DNA of 10,205 nucleotides. Origin: Candidatus Gottesmanbacteria bacterium (GTDB lineage: Bacteria > Patescibacteriota > Microgenomatia > JACPZF01). Positions within the stretch are counted from its first letter, which is position 1. Every line of letters starts with the position of its first letter. The stretch spans positions 1-10,205 of the forward strand of contig JACPZF010000081.1 in NCBI GenBank assembly GCA_016195615.1, in the 5' to 3' direction. The notes below the pieces were generated by a model that was not told where the DNA came from, did not search any database, and saw only the letters and a program-made list of their open reading frames with translations. The position numbers and the translations under genes were made by a program. Of the stretch, positions 1-5,398 are shown piece after piece.

Positions 1-24
1 ATCTAAACGGATGCCAGGAATCAT
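1..24 (-). CDS. 5' end of an unidentified minus-strand gene (partial)
   Basis: On the minus strand an ATG at 24-22 opens a frame reading MIPGIRLD to the window edge. It is preceded at 38-32 by GGGAGGT, a near-perfect Shine-Dalgarno sequence, with 7 nt between it and the ATG. Only eight codons are visible, so no family can be named. The gene would be divergent from the tiny membrane-protein cassette that starts at 196. The 135 bases between (25-159) hold no other convincing gene. The call rests only on the ribosome-binding site and start codon; chance occurrence is possible. Confidence 0.5.
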
Positions 25-139
25 ATATGTTACCTCCCAACCCATCATATTCCTGGCCGAATATCTGTAAAGCGGTATTACGATAATTTACAAATCTCTG
101 TTTATCGGAAAACTGTATACTATGTGCTGACCTCCCTAC

Positions 140-155
140 ACTTGGGGCAAATTTC
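140..155 (+). repeat. 16-bp direct repeat, left copy
   Basis: The sequence ACTTGGGGCAAATTTC occurs here and again, identical, at 616-631. A CTCCCT block precedes both copies at slightly different spacing. The two copies bracket the three tiny membrane-protein genes. The left copy ends 4 nt before the -35 box of their promoter, so a regulatory role is as plausible as a recombination role. No integrase is in the window. Confidence 0.6.
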
Positions 156-159
156 GCAA

Positions 160-187
160 TTGACAAAAAACACCAATTTCTTATAAG
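160..187 (+). promoter_or_regulatory. Sigma-70-type promoter of the tiny membrane-protein cassette
   Basis: A perfect -35 box TTGACA (160-165), a 16-nt spacer and a -10-like TATAAG (182-187) are visible. A transcription start about 7 nt downstream of the -10 would fall at about 193-196, on or beside the GTG start at 196, so the first gene may be read from a leaderless transcript. The boxes are seen directly; the start site is inferred. Confidence 0.65.
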
Positions 188-195
188 ATAACATT

Positions 196-402
196 GTGAA
201 CAATGAGTGGGCCGTTTATAAAGAATTTTTTACCAGTGCTGCTGTTGCATGGTTTTCGGCAGGAATTATTGCGCCTTTATTTACAAAGACTCTTGGATTT
301 AAAGAAATCACCTCATCGATTGTCTCCGTAATCTCTTGCTTAATCTTCTTAAAGATTGCTATACTAATTGTCGAAAAGGAGAAACAATATGAATCCAGAT
401 AA
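196..402 (+). CDS. Small two-helix membrane protein, function unknown
   Basis: This 68-residue protein starts at GTG; no in-frame ATG exists further in. Two hydrophobic stretches, at about residues 12-32 and 40-60, are separated by a short KTLGFKE loop, and the C-terminus is charged (EKEKQYESR). It resembles a small two-helix inner-membrane protein. I do not recognise a family. It is first in a three-gene cassette and its 3' end overlaps the next gene by 14 nt, which suggests translational coupling. No Shine-Dalgarno site precedes the GTG, and the promoter -10 box ends only 8 nt before it, consistent with leaderless translation. Confidence 0.6.
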   Translation: MNNEWAVYKEFFTSAAVAWFSAGIIAPLFTKTLGFKEITSSIVSVISCLIFLKIAILIVEKEKQYESR

Positions 403-508
403 TATTTTGGCTGCCTACAGCATCGGGGTAATTATGAGTAGTATTGTTATTATCTACGTCTTTTTCCAGATGAAAAAATCTAAAAAAGATAAGAGGAGTA
501 GAAACTAA
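389..508 (+). CDS. 39-aa single-helix membrane microprotein
   Basis: The protein begins MNPDNILAAYSIGVIM, continues as a hydrophobic helix (about residues 6-27) and ends in a very basic tail (residues 29-39: KKSKKDKRSRN). By the positive-inside rule the tail would be cytoplasmic. A good Shine-Dalgarno AAAGGAG (375-381) lies 7 nt before the ATG, and the start overlaps the end of the upstream gene. The overlap, ribosome-binding site and transmembrane-plus-basic-tail design support a real gene. In outline it resembles small accessory subunits of membrane complexes, but no family is recognisable. Confidence 0.6.
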   Translation: MNPDNILAAYSIGVIMSSIVIIYVFFQMKKSKKDKRSRN

Positions 509-509
509 T

Positions 510-596
510 ATGAGTTTAAATACCATAATCTACGCCTTAGCCATCATTTTTGGCCTTATTGCTATTTATCTTGTCTTTTTTAAGATGGATAAATAA
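510..596 (+). CDS. 28-aa single-helix membrane microprotein
   Basis: This 28-residue protein (starting MSLNTIIYALAIIFG, ending FFKMDK) is almost entirely one transmembrane helix. It starts one nucleotide after the stop of the 39-aa gene. AAGAGGAG at 491-498 could serve as its ribosome-binding site, with 11 nt spacing. Its position, directly after another microprotein in the same orientation, argues for an operon of three small membrane proteins that could form one complex. KdpF-like and CcoQ-like peptides have this size, but I see no specific similarity. The T-run at 597-604 has no stem before it, so no clear terminator follows. Confidence 0.5.
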   Translation: MSLNTIIYALAIIFGLIAIYLVFFKMDK

Positions 597-615
597 ATTT
601 TTTTCTCCCTTGCAA

Positions 616-631
616 ACTTGGGGCAAATTTC
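616..631 (+). repeat. 16-bp direct repeat, right copy
   Basis: Identical to 140-155 (ACTTGGGGCAAATTTC) and in the same orientation, 476 bp downstream. Together the copies frame the tiny membrane-protein cassette. No promoter follows this copy; instead the composite palindromic repeat begins 16 bp later. Confidence 0.6.
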
Positions 632-647
632 ATAGACTCTTTTAGTT

Positions 648-806
648 GTCATTGCGAGGACCCGCCAGCTGGCGGGGACGAAGCAATCTCTTTATCGTCA
701 TTCTGGTAAGCGAACTTTAGTTCGCGCATCCAGAATCTGATTCTGGACAAGCCAGAATGACATTAGAATTGAGATTGTCGCGCTCACTTCGGTCGCTCGC
801 AATGAC
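648..806 (+). repeat. Composite nested palindromic repeat, copy 1
   Basis: The outer arms GTCATTGCGAG (648-658) and CTCGCAATGAC (796-806) are perfect reverse complements. Inside lie the palindrome CCCGCCAGCTGGCGGG (661-676), a second arm pair CAATCTC (684-690) / GAGATTG (771-777), and an inner element bounded by GTCATTCTGG (697-706) and CCAGAATGAC (752-761). The whole could fold into a long branched hairpin. Positions 646-761 recur inverted at 6066-6181. The element ends 8 nt before the thymidylate synthase ATG, so it probably forms part of that gene's leader. These are non-coding repeats of the type common in uncultured bacterial genomes. Confidence 0.9.
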
Positions 807-814
807 AGATAAAT

Positions 815-2464
815 ATGATTCACACCAATCCTTGGCCGATTCTTTACGGCAATATTCTTCGTATCGGCAATTTAAACAGTAACGTCGGGATTGCCACGCT
901 TTGGACCGAACGAGATGTCGTCAAAAGTTTTTTTACTCCTAAGGAGTATTGCGTCATTGGTAATCTGTACGCCGCCGCCGGAATAAATCATATTATCAGA
1001 AACGTTTTTGCCAATCCTAACATCCGTTACATCGTTTTATGGGGCGCGGACATGAGCCAATCGGGCCACGCTTTTTTAAAGTTTATGGAAAAAGGTATTG
1101 ATTCTGAATATGCTTTTATTGACGCCAAGGGTCAAATTGAAAAAGAAATTCCCCTTGCTGCCATAAACGAATTTCGCAAACAAGTTCAAGTCATCGATAT
1201 GCGGGGTAGGAAAACCAATGATTTAGTAGAAACGGTTAAAAAACTTAAACCCACTACTGCCTTTGCCAAAAAACCCCGTCTTTTTAAACCCGCCACGTCT
1301 GACGTGGCGACTTTTCCTTCCGAGCAGGTAGGCTTTCGCGTTGAAAGTGATAAAGTGGCCAAAACCTGGTTACGTATTTTAAATCTCATAAGCCGTTACG
1401 GACGAGTCGAAAAAACCAGGTATGCTTCCAACAATGAGTTAAAAGAAATTTTAAATCTAACCGCGGTAATCGACCATGAGGATCCGGAAAAAGAATATTT
1501 TCCCCATTATCTGCCGTTTTCTCAAAATGAGCTCAAGGCTTATTATCCGGAATTTATGACGTCAAGAAGAATTCCCGGTACGGCTTACAATTATGGCGCC
1601 AGACTTCGTAATCTTTATGGTTTAAACCAAATTGAAGAAATAAAAAAGTTATTAAAGCGCCGACCGTTTAGTAAAAAAATGGCTGCCTTTACTTATGATT
1701 TAAAAGAAGATTTTAAAAAACTCGATACCAGCGATACGCCGTGTTTAACGCAAATACTAGGCAGAGTGGAAGACGGAAAATTTATTCTCACCGCACATTT
1801 TCGCAGTCAAGACATATTTCACGGTTGGCCCAGAAACGCTTTTGCCCTACGTAAACTACAAAAGGAAATTTGCGACTACGGAGGGTTGCCGATGGGCCAG
1901 CTTTGTTTAATTACGCATTCAGCCCACATGTATGCTGATGATTGGAATTTAGCTAGACAACTGGTAGAAGAAAATTGGTGGAGCGAGTTTAAATGGCTGC
2001 CGCCTCTTTATCGCTACAATGATCCAAGAGGAAATTGGATTATTGAAATTGATAAAAAGGGAATCATAGAGAAAAGTCCCTTTGGACTTCCTTCTAAAGC
2101 AACATGGGTGCTAAAGGATAATTATTCTTCGAACAAAGTGAGAAGTTTACTGCGAAACGTAAGAAAAAGTTCTCGGCCTTCGGCCTCGAACAATAATCTG
2201 TTGGAGTCAGAGGGTAAAATAATAGCCAAACTCTATACCATCGATATGGCGAAAGTTTTGGCCCAGTTTGAAGGCCGGACCGCGAAAGAAGTGTATTGGC
2301 AAATTGCTGATTTGGATTTTATGTTTCGCCATGATCATACTTTTTCTTTGGGGGAAGAACTAGCCAAGGCAGAACTGGCGCTAAGACTGGGGTTGGAGTT
2401 TGAGATGGATAAGCCGCTGGATTTAAGTCAAATGTCAAAGGTCAAAAATCAAAAGTACAAGTAA
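815..2464 (+). CDS. Thymidylate synthase with N-terminal MtrA-like and C-terminal DUF4346-like domains
   Basis: This protein is expected to methylate dUMP to dTMP with methylene-folate (or an analogue). Its 549 residues are about twice a normal ThyA. Residues 1-150 resemble the MtrA-like fold (GINHIIRNVFANPNIRYIVL, then WGADMSQSGH). Residues about 190-410 carry the ThyA core: YGARLR at 260-265, catalytic Cys310 in DTPCL, RSQD at 330-333, the GWPRN segment ending at Asn341, and HMY at 371-373. These match E. coli C146, R166-S-x-D169, N177 and H207-x-Y209. Residues about 405-540 look like DUF4346 (ending LGEELAKAELALRLGLEFE). The phosphate-binding Arg pair of ThyA appears as Lys287-Lys288. Two short palindromes are embedded in frame (about residues 159-165 and 452-459), and the last ten or so codons lie in an intergenic-type repeat. 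The start follows a repeat with no Shine-Dalgarno. The ThyA assignment is firm; the flanking domain names are from memory of the families. Confidence 0.85.
   Translation: MIHTNPWPILYGNILRIGNLNSNVGIATLWTERDVVKSFFTPKEYCVIGNLYAAAGINHIIRNVFANPNIRYIVLWGADMSQSGHAFLKFMEKGIDSEYAFIDAKGQIEKEIPLAAINEFRKQVQVIDMRGRKTNDLVETVKKLKPTTAFAKKPRLFKPATSDVATFPSEQVGFRVESDKVAKTWLRILNLISRYGRVEKTRYASNNELKEILNLTAVIDHEDPEKEYFPHYLPFSQNELKAYYPEFMTSRRIPGTAYNYGARLRNLYGLNQIEEIKKLLKRRPFSKKMAAFTYDLKEDFKKLDTSDTPCLTQILGRVEDGKFILTAHFRSQDIFHGWPRNAFALRKLQKEICDYGGLPMGQLCLITHSAHMYADDWNLARQLVEENWWSEFKWLPPLYRYNDPRGNWIIEIDKKGIIEKSPFGLPSKATWVLKDNYSSNKVRSLLRNVRKSSRPSASNNNLLESEGKIIAKLYTIDMAKVLAQFEGRTAKEVYWQIADLDFMFRHDHTFSLGEELAKAELALRLGLEFEMDKPLDLSQMSKVKNQKYK
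1291..1309 (+). repeat. 19-bp perfect palindrome inside the thymidylate synthase gene
   Basis: CGCCACGTC-T-GACGTGGCG has perfect 9-bp arms around one central base. It lies in frame and encodes residues of PATSDVA (about 159-165) at the junction between the MtrA-like and ThyA domains, where an insertion would be tolerated. Its right half, GACGTGGCGA, recurs in the intergenic composite repeat at 6046-6055, which suggests the palindrome came from that repeat family. Confidence 0.8.
2169..2191 (+). repeat. 23-bp interrupted palindrome inside the thymidylate synthase gene
   Basis: Outer arms GTTC (2169-2172) and GAAC (2188-2191) and inner GGCC blocks (2175-2178, 2182-2185) surround TTC. The sequence is read in frame as SSRPSASN (about residues 452-459), a low-complexity stretch within the C-terminal domain. 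Its ends GTTCTCG and CTCGAAC recur, reverse-complemented, in the non-coding palindrome at 2484-2502 just after the gene, so both probably belong to one repeat family. Confidence 0.75.
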
Positions 2465-2565
2465 AAAATCAAAAGTTAATATTGTTCGAGCGGAGCGAGA
2501 ACTTCTCCCCGCCAACTGGCGGGTCGAAGAATAAATACTTTTTAACTTTGCCTTTTAGCTTTTAA
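2434..2565 (+). repeat. Nested repeat island at the 3' end of the thymidylate synthase gene
   Basis: Degenerate TCAAAAGT-like units run from about 2434 to 2480, including the stop codon of the upstream gene. An arm AAAGTTAA (2472-2479) pairs with TTAACTTT (2542-2549). Between the arms lie the palindrome GTTCGAG...GAGAAC (2484-2502) and a one-mismatch copy of the GC-rich palindrome (CCCGCCAACTGGCGGG, 2508-2523). The island fills the whole gap before the HAD gene at 2569. It may act as a transcript 3' structure, but there is no T-run of terminator type. Confidence 0.75.
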
Positions 2566-2568
2566 ATT

Positions 2569-3387
2569 ATGTATAAACTTGTCATCCTCGACTACGACGG
2601 CACCATGGTGGGAAAATCCGGGGAAGTCAGTCAAAGGGTAAAAAAAAGTATCGAGAAAGTCCGCGAAAAAGGCGTAAAGGTTTCTATTTCGACCGGCCGC
2701 GCGGTCTATTCCCTTAAAAACTTAATCCGCGAACTCGACCTAAATCTCCCTCATGTTTTTTTGGCCGGCAGCCTTTTATACAATCCCATTAAAGATTTAA
2801 TACTCCTAGAAGAAGCGATTAAAAAAGAATTGGTCATCGCCGCCAATGAATTTGCTCTTAAAAATAATTTATATTTAGAAGCGGCGACATTCGACAAACT
2901 TTACTATAATCGTATTATTCCTACGATTACTTCTAAAAGAAAAAAAATGACCAAAGAAAACGATGGCCTGGCCGATCTTAGTGAACTGGTCAAAAGAGAA
3001 AAAGTACTGGTAATGCGTTTTGTCATCCAAAACAAAGAGGAAAGAAAACTGGTGGAAGCCCTCCGGAAATCTATGTCAGATCAGCTTAATTTTCAAATGG
3101 GCTACGCGCACGATTTCGGCAGTATTGAATTTTGGAATGTCACTTCCGTGAGCGTTTCGAAAGTTTCCGCACTTCGGCATCTTTGCGAGTATTTAAAAAT
3201 TCACCCGAGTGAAACTCTGGCGATCGGCGATAGCCCGATTGATTTGCCGCTTCTAGAAAATGTGGGCATGGGAATTGCCATGGGTAATGCTAGCAATATA
3301 GTTAAACAAAAAGCCAAATGGGTAGCGCCGGGAGTGGAAGAAGAGGGGGTGGCGATTGCTCTGGAAAAATTTATTCTGATTTCGTAA
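2569..3387 (+). CDS. HAD-superfamily phosphatase, Cof/type IIB
   Basis: The 272-residue protein has all four HAD motifs. Motif I is LDYDGT with Asp8 (nucleophile) and Asp10 (acid/base). Motif II is Thr42 in STGR. Motif III is Lys198 in VSKVSALRHL. Motif IV is Asp221 and Asp225 in GDSPIDLPLL. A type IIB (Cof) cap of about residues 80-190 sits between motifs II and III, and GIAMGNA follows motif IV as usual in Cof proteins. Family members dephosphorylate sugar phosphates, nucleotides or cofactors, so the substrate cannot be read from sequence. The neighbourhood makes a nucleotide or flavin/folate-linked phosphate plausible, by inference only. The ATG has no Shine-Dalgarno and follows the repeat island directly. 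Confidence 0.85.
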   Translation: MYKLVILDYDGTMVGKSGEVSQRVKKSIEKVREKGVKVSISTGRAVYSLKNLIRELDLNLPHVFLAGSLLYNPIKDLILLEEAIKKELVIAANEFALKNNLYLEAATFDKLYYNRIIPTITSKRKKMTKENDGLADLSELVKREKVLVMRFVIQNKEERKLVEALRKSMSDQLNFQMGYAHDFGSIEFWNVTSVSVSKVSALRHLCEYLKIHPSETLAIGDSPIDLPLLENVGMGIAMGNASNIVKQKAKWVAPGVEEEGVAIALEKFILIS

Positions 3388-3413
3388 TATTTTAATGACA
3401 ACCACATTTTTAT

Positions 3414-3459
3414 CATACCAACACTCTGCGGTAGCATAACCCTGGTATGCTGGTAAAAT
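3414..3459 (+). promoter_or_regulatory. Inverted-repeat cluster and possible extended -10, candidate operator
   Basis: Upstream of the PaaX-like gene lie CATACCA (3414-3420) with its complement TGGTATG (3443-3449), and AGCATA (3433-3438) with its complement TATGCT (3446-3451). Directly after is TGGTAAAAT (3451-3459), which fits an extended -10 (TGn-TAAAAT), although no good -35 is seen. Related half-sites recur just after the gene at 4072-4096. The arrangement suggests an operator overlapping a promoter, possibly bound by the product of the gene itself. The repeats are seen directly; the function is inferred. Confidence 0.4.
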
Positions 3460-3502
3460 GCAATAATTAATTTGATTTGCTAAATAAATAAAGTGTGAGC
3501 CT

Positions 3503-4054
3503 ATGAAAGAGTACCCTCGAACCGAAGAAGTGCTGCGACTTCTAGCAGGCGGTGCCGTCCTAACAAGTTTAATCTTAAGTCCCCATTTAACTCTGGCTGC
3601 TATTTCTACATTTAAATTATTTCATGATTGGAACAACTATTCCTCATTTCAATTAAAAAGGACAGTTGAACGCCTACGCAAAAGGAAAATGGTAAAAATT
3701 GTGGAAAGAGAAAACGAAACCGTTGTGGAATTGTCAGGGCTAGGTAGAAAAGAACTCCTGCGTTACGATATTAGTAAAATGCAAATTCCTAAACCCCGGA
3801 AATGGGATGGCAAGTGGTGGCTGGTAATATTTGATATTCCTGAAATCGCAAAAAACCGGAGGAATATATTTCAAAAGAAACTGAAAACTCTGGGTTTTCA
3901 CTTTATTCAAAAGAGTGTTTGTATACATCCGTATCCTTGTCAAAAAGAAATAGAATTCCTGAGAGAAGTTTATGGGATAAAAAAAGGAGTAGATTTACTC
4001 CGGGTAGAATTTTTTGAAAAAGAATATCTTGTTCGGGACAAATTTAACTTATAA
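3503..4054 (+). CDS. PaaX/Cas2-like winged-helix protein
   Basis: The 183-residue protein has two parts. Residues 1-90 form a helix-rich, basic region of winged-helix type (LKRTVERLRKRKMVKIVERE, then ELSGLGRKELLRYD). Residues about 100-172 form a ferredoxin-like Cas2-type domain (WDGKWWLVIFDIPE, then FQKKLKTLGFHFIQKSVCIH). This is the layout of PaaX-family regulators, whose second domain is Cas2-like. Asp111 occupies the place of the Cas2 metal-binding Asp. Such proteins are often labelled Cas2 in CPR genomes, but there is no cas1, other cas gene or CRISPR array here. Related palindromes lie on both sides of the gene, consistent with a DNA-binding autoregulator. The ATG has only weak upstream complementarity. 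Regulation of neighbouring nucleotide genes is conjecture. Confidence 0.7.
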   Translation: MKEYPRTEEVLRLLAGGAVLTSLILSPHLTLAAISTFKLFHDWNNYSSFQLKRTVERLRKRKMVKIVERENETVVELSGLGRKELLRYDISKMQIPKPRKWDGKWWLVIFDIPEIAKNRRNIFQKKLKTLGFHFIQKSVCIHPYPCQKEIEFLREVYGIKKGVDLLRVEFFEKEYLVRDKFNL

Positions 4055-4071
4055 TCAAATATGATCAGTGA

Positions 4072-4096
4072 TATGCTATAGCATACGACTGGTATA
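4072..4096 (+). promoter_or_regulatory. Palindrome TATGCTATAGCATA with adjacent TGGTATA, candidate operator
   Basis: TATGCTATAGCATA (4072-4085) is a perfect 14-bp palindrome made of the same half-sites (TATGCT and AGCATA) seen before the PaaX-like gene, here in the opposite order. TGGTATA follows at 4090-4096, matching the TGGTATG of the upstream cluster. It lies between the PaaX-like gene and the 81-aa gene. A weak TATAAA (4153-4158) closer to the latter could be its -10 box. Confidence 0.45.
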
Positions 4097-4164
4097 GGTG
4101 TTATCATATAAGAAGCGGAAGAAAAACTTTCTTATCACCATACTCGTAATATTATAAATTTCAA

Positions 4165-4410
4165 ATGAAATTTCGATTTGGCATAAATAAAAGCGAATTA
4201 GGCGATCTGCTTTTAGCAGTAGAAGAAAGAGGATATGTGGGAATAGTGAGGGAAACCCGTTATGACGAGGGTATTGGGATGCGGGTAGAAACAGATACGG
4301 GAAACACTTATACAGTTGAGGTGGAGGGAAATTCAGACGAAATTAGAAGAGTAATTGAGGAAATTGATCCAAACAGAGGTGCTGCACGTCCTCCCAGGTG
4401 GTTTAAATAA
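4165..4410 (+). CDS. 81-aa hypothetical protein
   Basis: I do not recognise this protein. It begins MKFRFGINKSELGDLLLAVE, has alternating hydrophobic/charged segments that could form a small alpha/beta fold (YVGIVRETRYDEG, MRVETDTGNTYTVEVEG, then a helix EIRRVIEEID), and ends in a basic, proline-containing tail (ARPPRWFK). It has no signal peptide or membrane segment. It follows the PaaX-like gene across 110 bases containing a palindrome. TATAAA at 4153-4158 is only 6 nt before the ATG, and there is no Shine-Dalgarno site. Coding status is supported by ordinary composition and by a promoter/terminator-like structure right after the stop. Confidence 0.6.
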   Translation: MKFRFGINKSELGDLLLAVEERGYVGIVRETRYDEGIGMRVETDTGNTYTVEVEGNSDEIRRVIEEIDPNRGAARPPRWFK

Positions 4411-4418
4411 TTTCCCCC

Positions 4419-4447
4419 TTTACAACTCTTTTAAAAAAAATTATAAC
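4419..4447 (+). promoter_or_regulatory. Sigma-70-type promoter upstream of the deoxyribonucleotidase-like gene
   Basis: TTTACA (4419-4424), a 17-nt spacer and TATAAC (4442-4447) make a strong promoter match. Initiation would be near 4454, giving a leader of about 40 nt that is occupied mainly by the hairpin at 4464-4481. The promoter lies just after the stop of the 81-aa gene and would start a new unit covering the gene at 4494 and perhaps the deoxynucleoside kinase. Confidence 0.6.
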
Positions 4448-4463
4448 TACTCTAACAATTCTG

Positions 4464-4488
4464 CCCCCAAATTAATGGGGGATTTTTT
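4464..4488 (+). terminator. Hairpin with T-tract: terminator of the upstream unit or leader attenuator
   Basis: CCCCCA (4464-4469) pairs with TGGGGG (4476-4481) around a 6-nt loop, followed after one A by six Ts (4483-4488). This is a classic intrinsic terminator shape. It ends only 5 nt before the ATG at 4494 and lies downstream of the promoter at 4419-4447, so it can end the upstream transcript and would also fold in the leader of the next one. Confidence 0.65.
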
Positions 4489-4493
4489 GGAAT

Positions 4494-5354
4494 ATGTCAA
4501 TTGAACAAAGAGTTTTAAAATATGAAAACTACTTAATTACTGCTGGGATTAGAACGAGCCGTGATAATGAATACCAGTTAATTAGAGAAAAACTGGCTGG
4601 TAGAACAGTTATTCTAGATATTGACGATTTTTTATTTGAAAATACCGCAGACAGAGCATTTTCAATTTTGGCATATATTTTTCAACTTACAGCTGATCAG
4701 CTAGATAGAGTAAGGCCGTACTACTACGATCCCGCGACATGTCCCGTGTGGAAAGAAATTGGAATCGATCCGGGCTTAGTTCCTAGAATTATTAGGTCTA
4801 TATATCAAATTCCCGGACTCCATTTTGCTTTAGACCCAAACCCTGAAGCCAAAGCCACATTAGGTAAAATAGATTGTATGGGGGCAAGAATTACTTACTG
4901 CACTTCAAGAAGGGGTGATGATCAAGCAATGAGACCATTTTTACATAAGGAAACGGAAGCAGCGATTCTAAACGCCGAATTTCCGCGAGGTCAGATTTAT
5001 AGCATGGCAAACGATATTGCTCACGGATATTGTGATTCCAATACGAGTAGTTTAAATTGGAAACTTGCAACTGCTCGTAAGCTCGGAGCGGATTTTATCG
5101 GTGATGACGATATTAGAGTTTGTCTGGCTGCAACCGAAGTCGGACTAAGATCAGTTTTATTAGCAGCCCCACACAATCATCCAAAAGTAAGTGGCCTCGA
5201 AATAATAAATGAAACAAACGTAAGAATTCCGGCGGGAATGCGTGTTATTTCTTCATTAAGATCATTGCCCTCAGCCTTGATGTCCTTAGAATATGAGACA
5301 AATTTACATGACGAAAGTATGTCACGATCGATAGATCTTAACACTTGGCAATAA
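4494..5354 (+). CDS. HAD-fold phosphatase, deoxyribonucleotidase-like
   Basis: The 286-residue protein shows a divergent HAD pattern. Motif I is ILDIDDFLFEN with Asp42 and Asp44. A helical cap spans about residues 50-125. Motif II is YCTSRRGDD with Thr137/Ser138. Lys190 (in LNWKLATARKLG) can be motif III, and FIGDDDIRV (Asp204-206) is motif IV. The layout resembles NT5C-type 5'(3')-deoxyribonucleotidases and related HAD proteins, which remove phosphate from dNMPs. That would suit the next gene, a deoxynucleoside kinase, as the opposing activity. The substrate is inferred. The start lies directly after a hairpin and T-tract; GGGGGA at 4477-4482 is the only Shine-Dalgarno-like sequence, 11 nt upstream, and is buried in the hairpin. 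Confidence 0.65.
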   Translation: MSIEQRVLKYENYLITAGIRTSRDNEYQLIREKLAGRTVILDIDDFLFENTADRAFSILAYIFQLTADQLDRVRPYYYDPATCPVWKEIGIDPGLVPRIIRSIYQIPGLHFALDPNPEAKATLGKIDCMGARITYCTSRRGDDQAMRPFLHKETEAAILNAEFPRGQIYSMANDIAHGYCDSNTSSLNWKLATARKLGADFIGDDDIRVCLAATEVGLRSVLLAAPHNHPKVSGLEIINETNVRIPAGMRVISSLRSLPSALMSLEYETNLHDESMSRSIDLNTWQ

Positions 5355-5364
5355 TCTATCTTGT

Positions 5365-5397
5365 ATTGTAAATTACAATGAATTAAAATTCATTTTT
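5365..5397 (+). promoter_or_regulatory. Two overlapping AT-rich palindromes before the deoxynucleoside kinase
   Basis: ATTGTAA-A-TTACAAT (5365-5379) is a near-perfect dyad. It overlaps by 3 nt a second dyad, AATGAATT-AA-AATTCATT (5377-5394), which runs into five Ts (5393-5397). The second looks like a weak terminator or attenuator stem; the first looks like an operator. Because they overlap, both stems cannot form fully at once in RNA. The start codon follows at 5399. Confidence 0.4.
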
Positions 5398-5398
5398 A

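Noticed and set aside
75..95. Corrinoid-binding claim for the MtrA-like domain (protein residues 75-95, about nt 1037-1100)
   Set aside because: The only nearby histidine (His85 of SGHAFL) does not align cleanly with the MtrA axial histidine, so cobamide binding is not asserted.
510..596. KdpF-like annotation of the 28-aa peptide
   Set aside because: Only size and hydrophobicity agree; there are no kdpABC genes nearby.
597..604. Intrinsic terminator at the T-run after the microprotein cassette
   Set aside because: No stable stem precedes the T-run.
648..806. Insertion sequence or transposon
   Set aside because: The repeats have no coding capacity and no transposase is found in the window; they are recorded as non-coding palindromic repeats.
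1186..1389. Minus-strand open frames inside plus-strand genes (for example 1186-1389, 3740-3943, 5489-5734, 8356-8622)
   Set aside because: They overlap strongly conserved genes on the plus strand, show no family features and have no ribosome-binding sites.
3503..4054. CRISPR-Cas locus suggested by a Cas2-like domain
   Set aside because: There is no cas1, no other cas gene and no regularly spaced repeat array; the winged-helix head points to a PaaX-type regulator.
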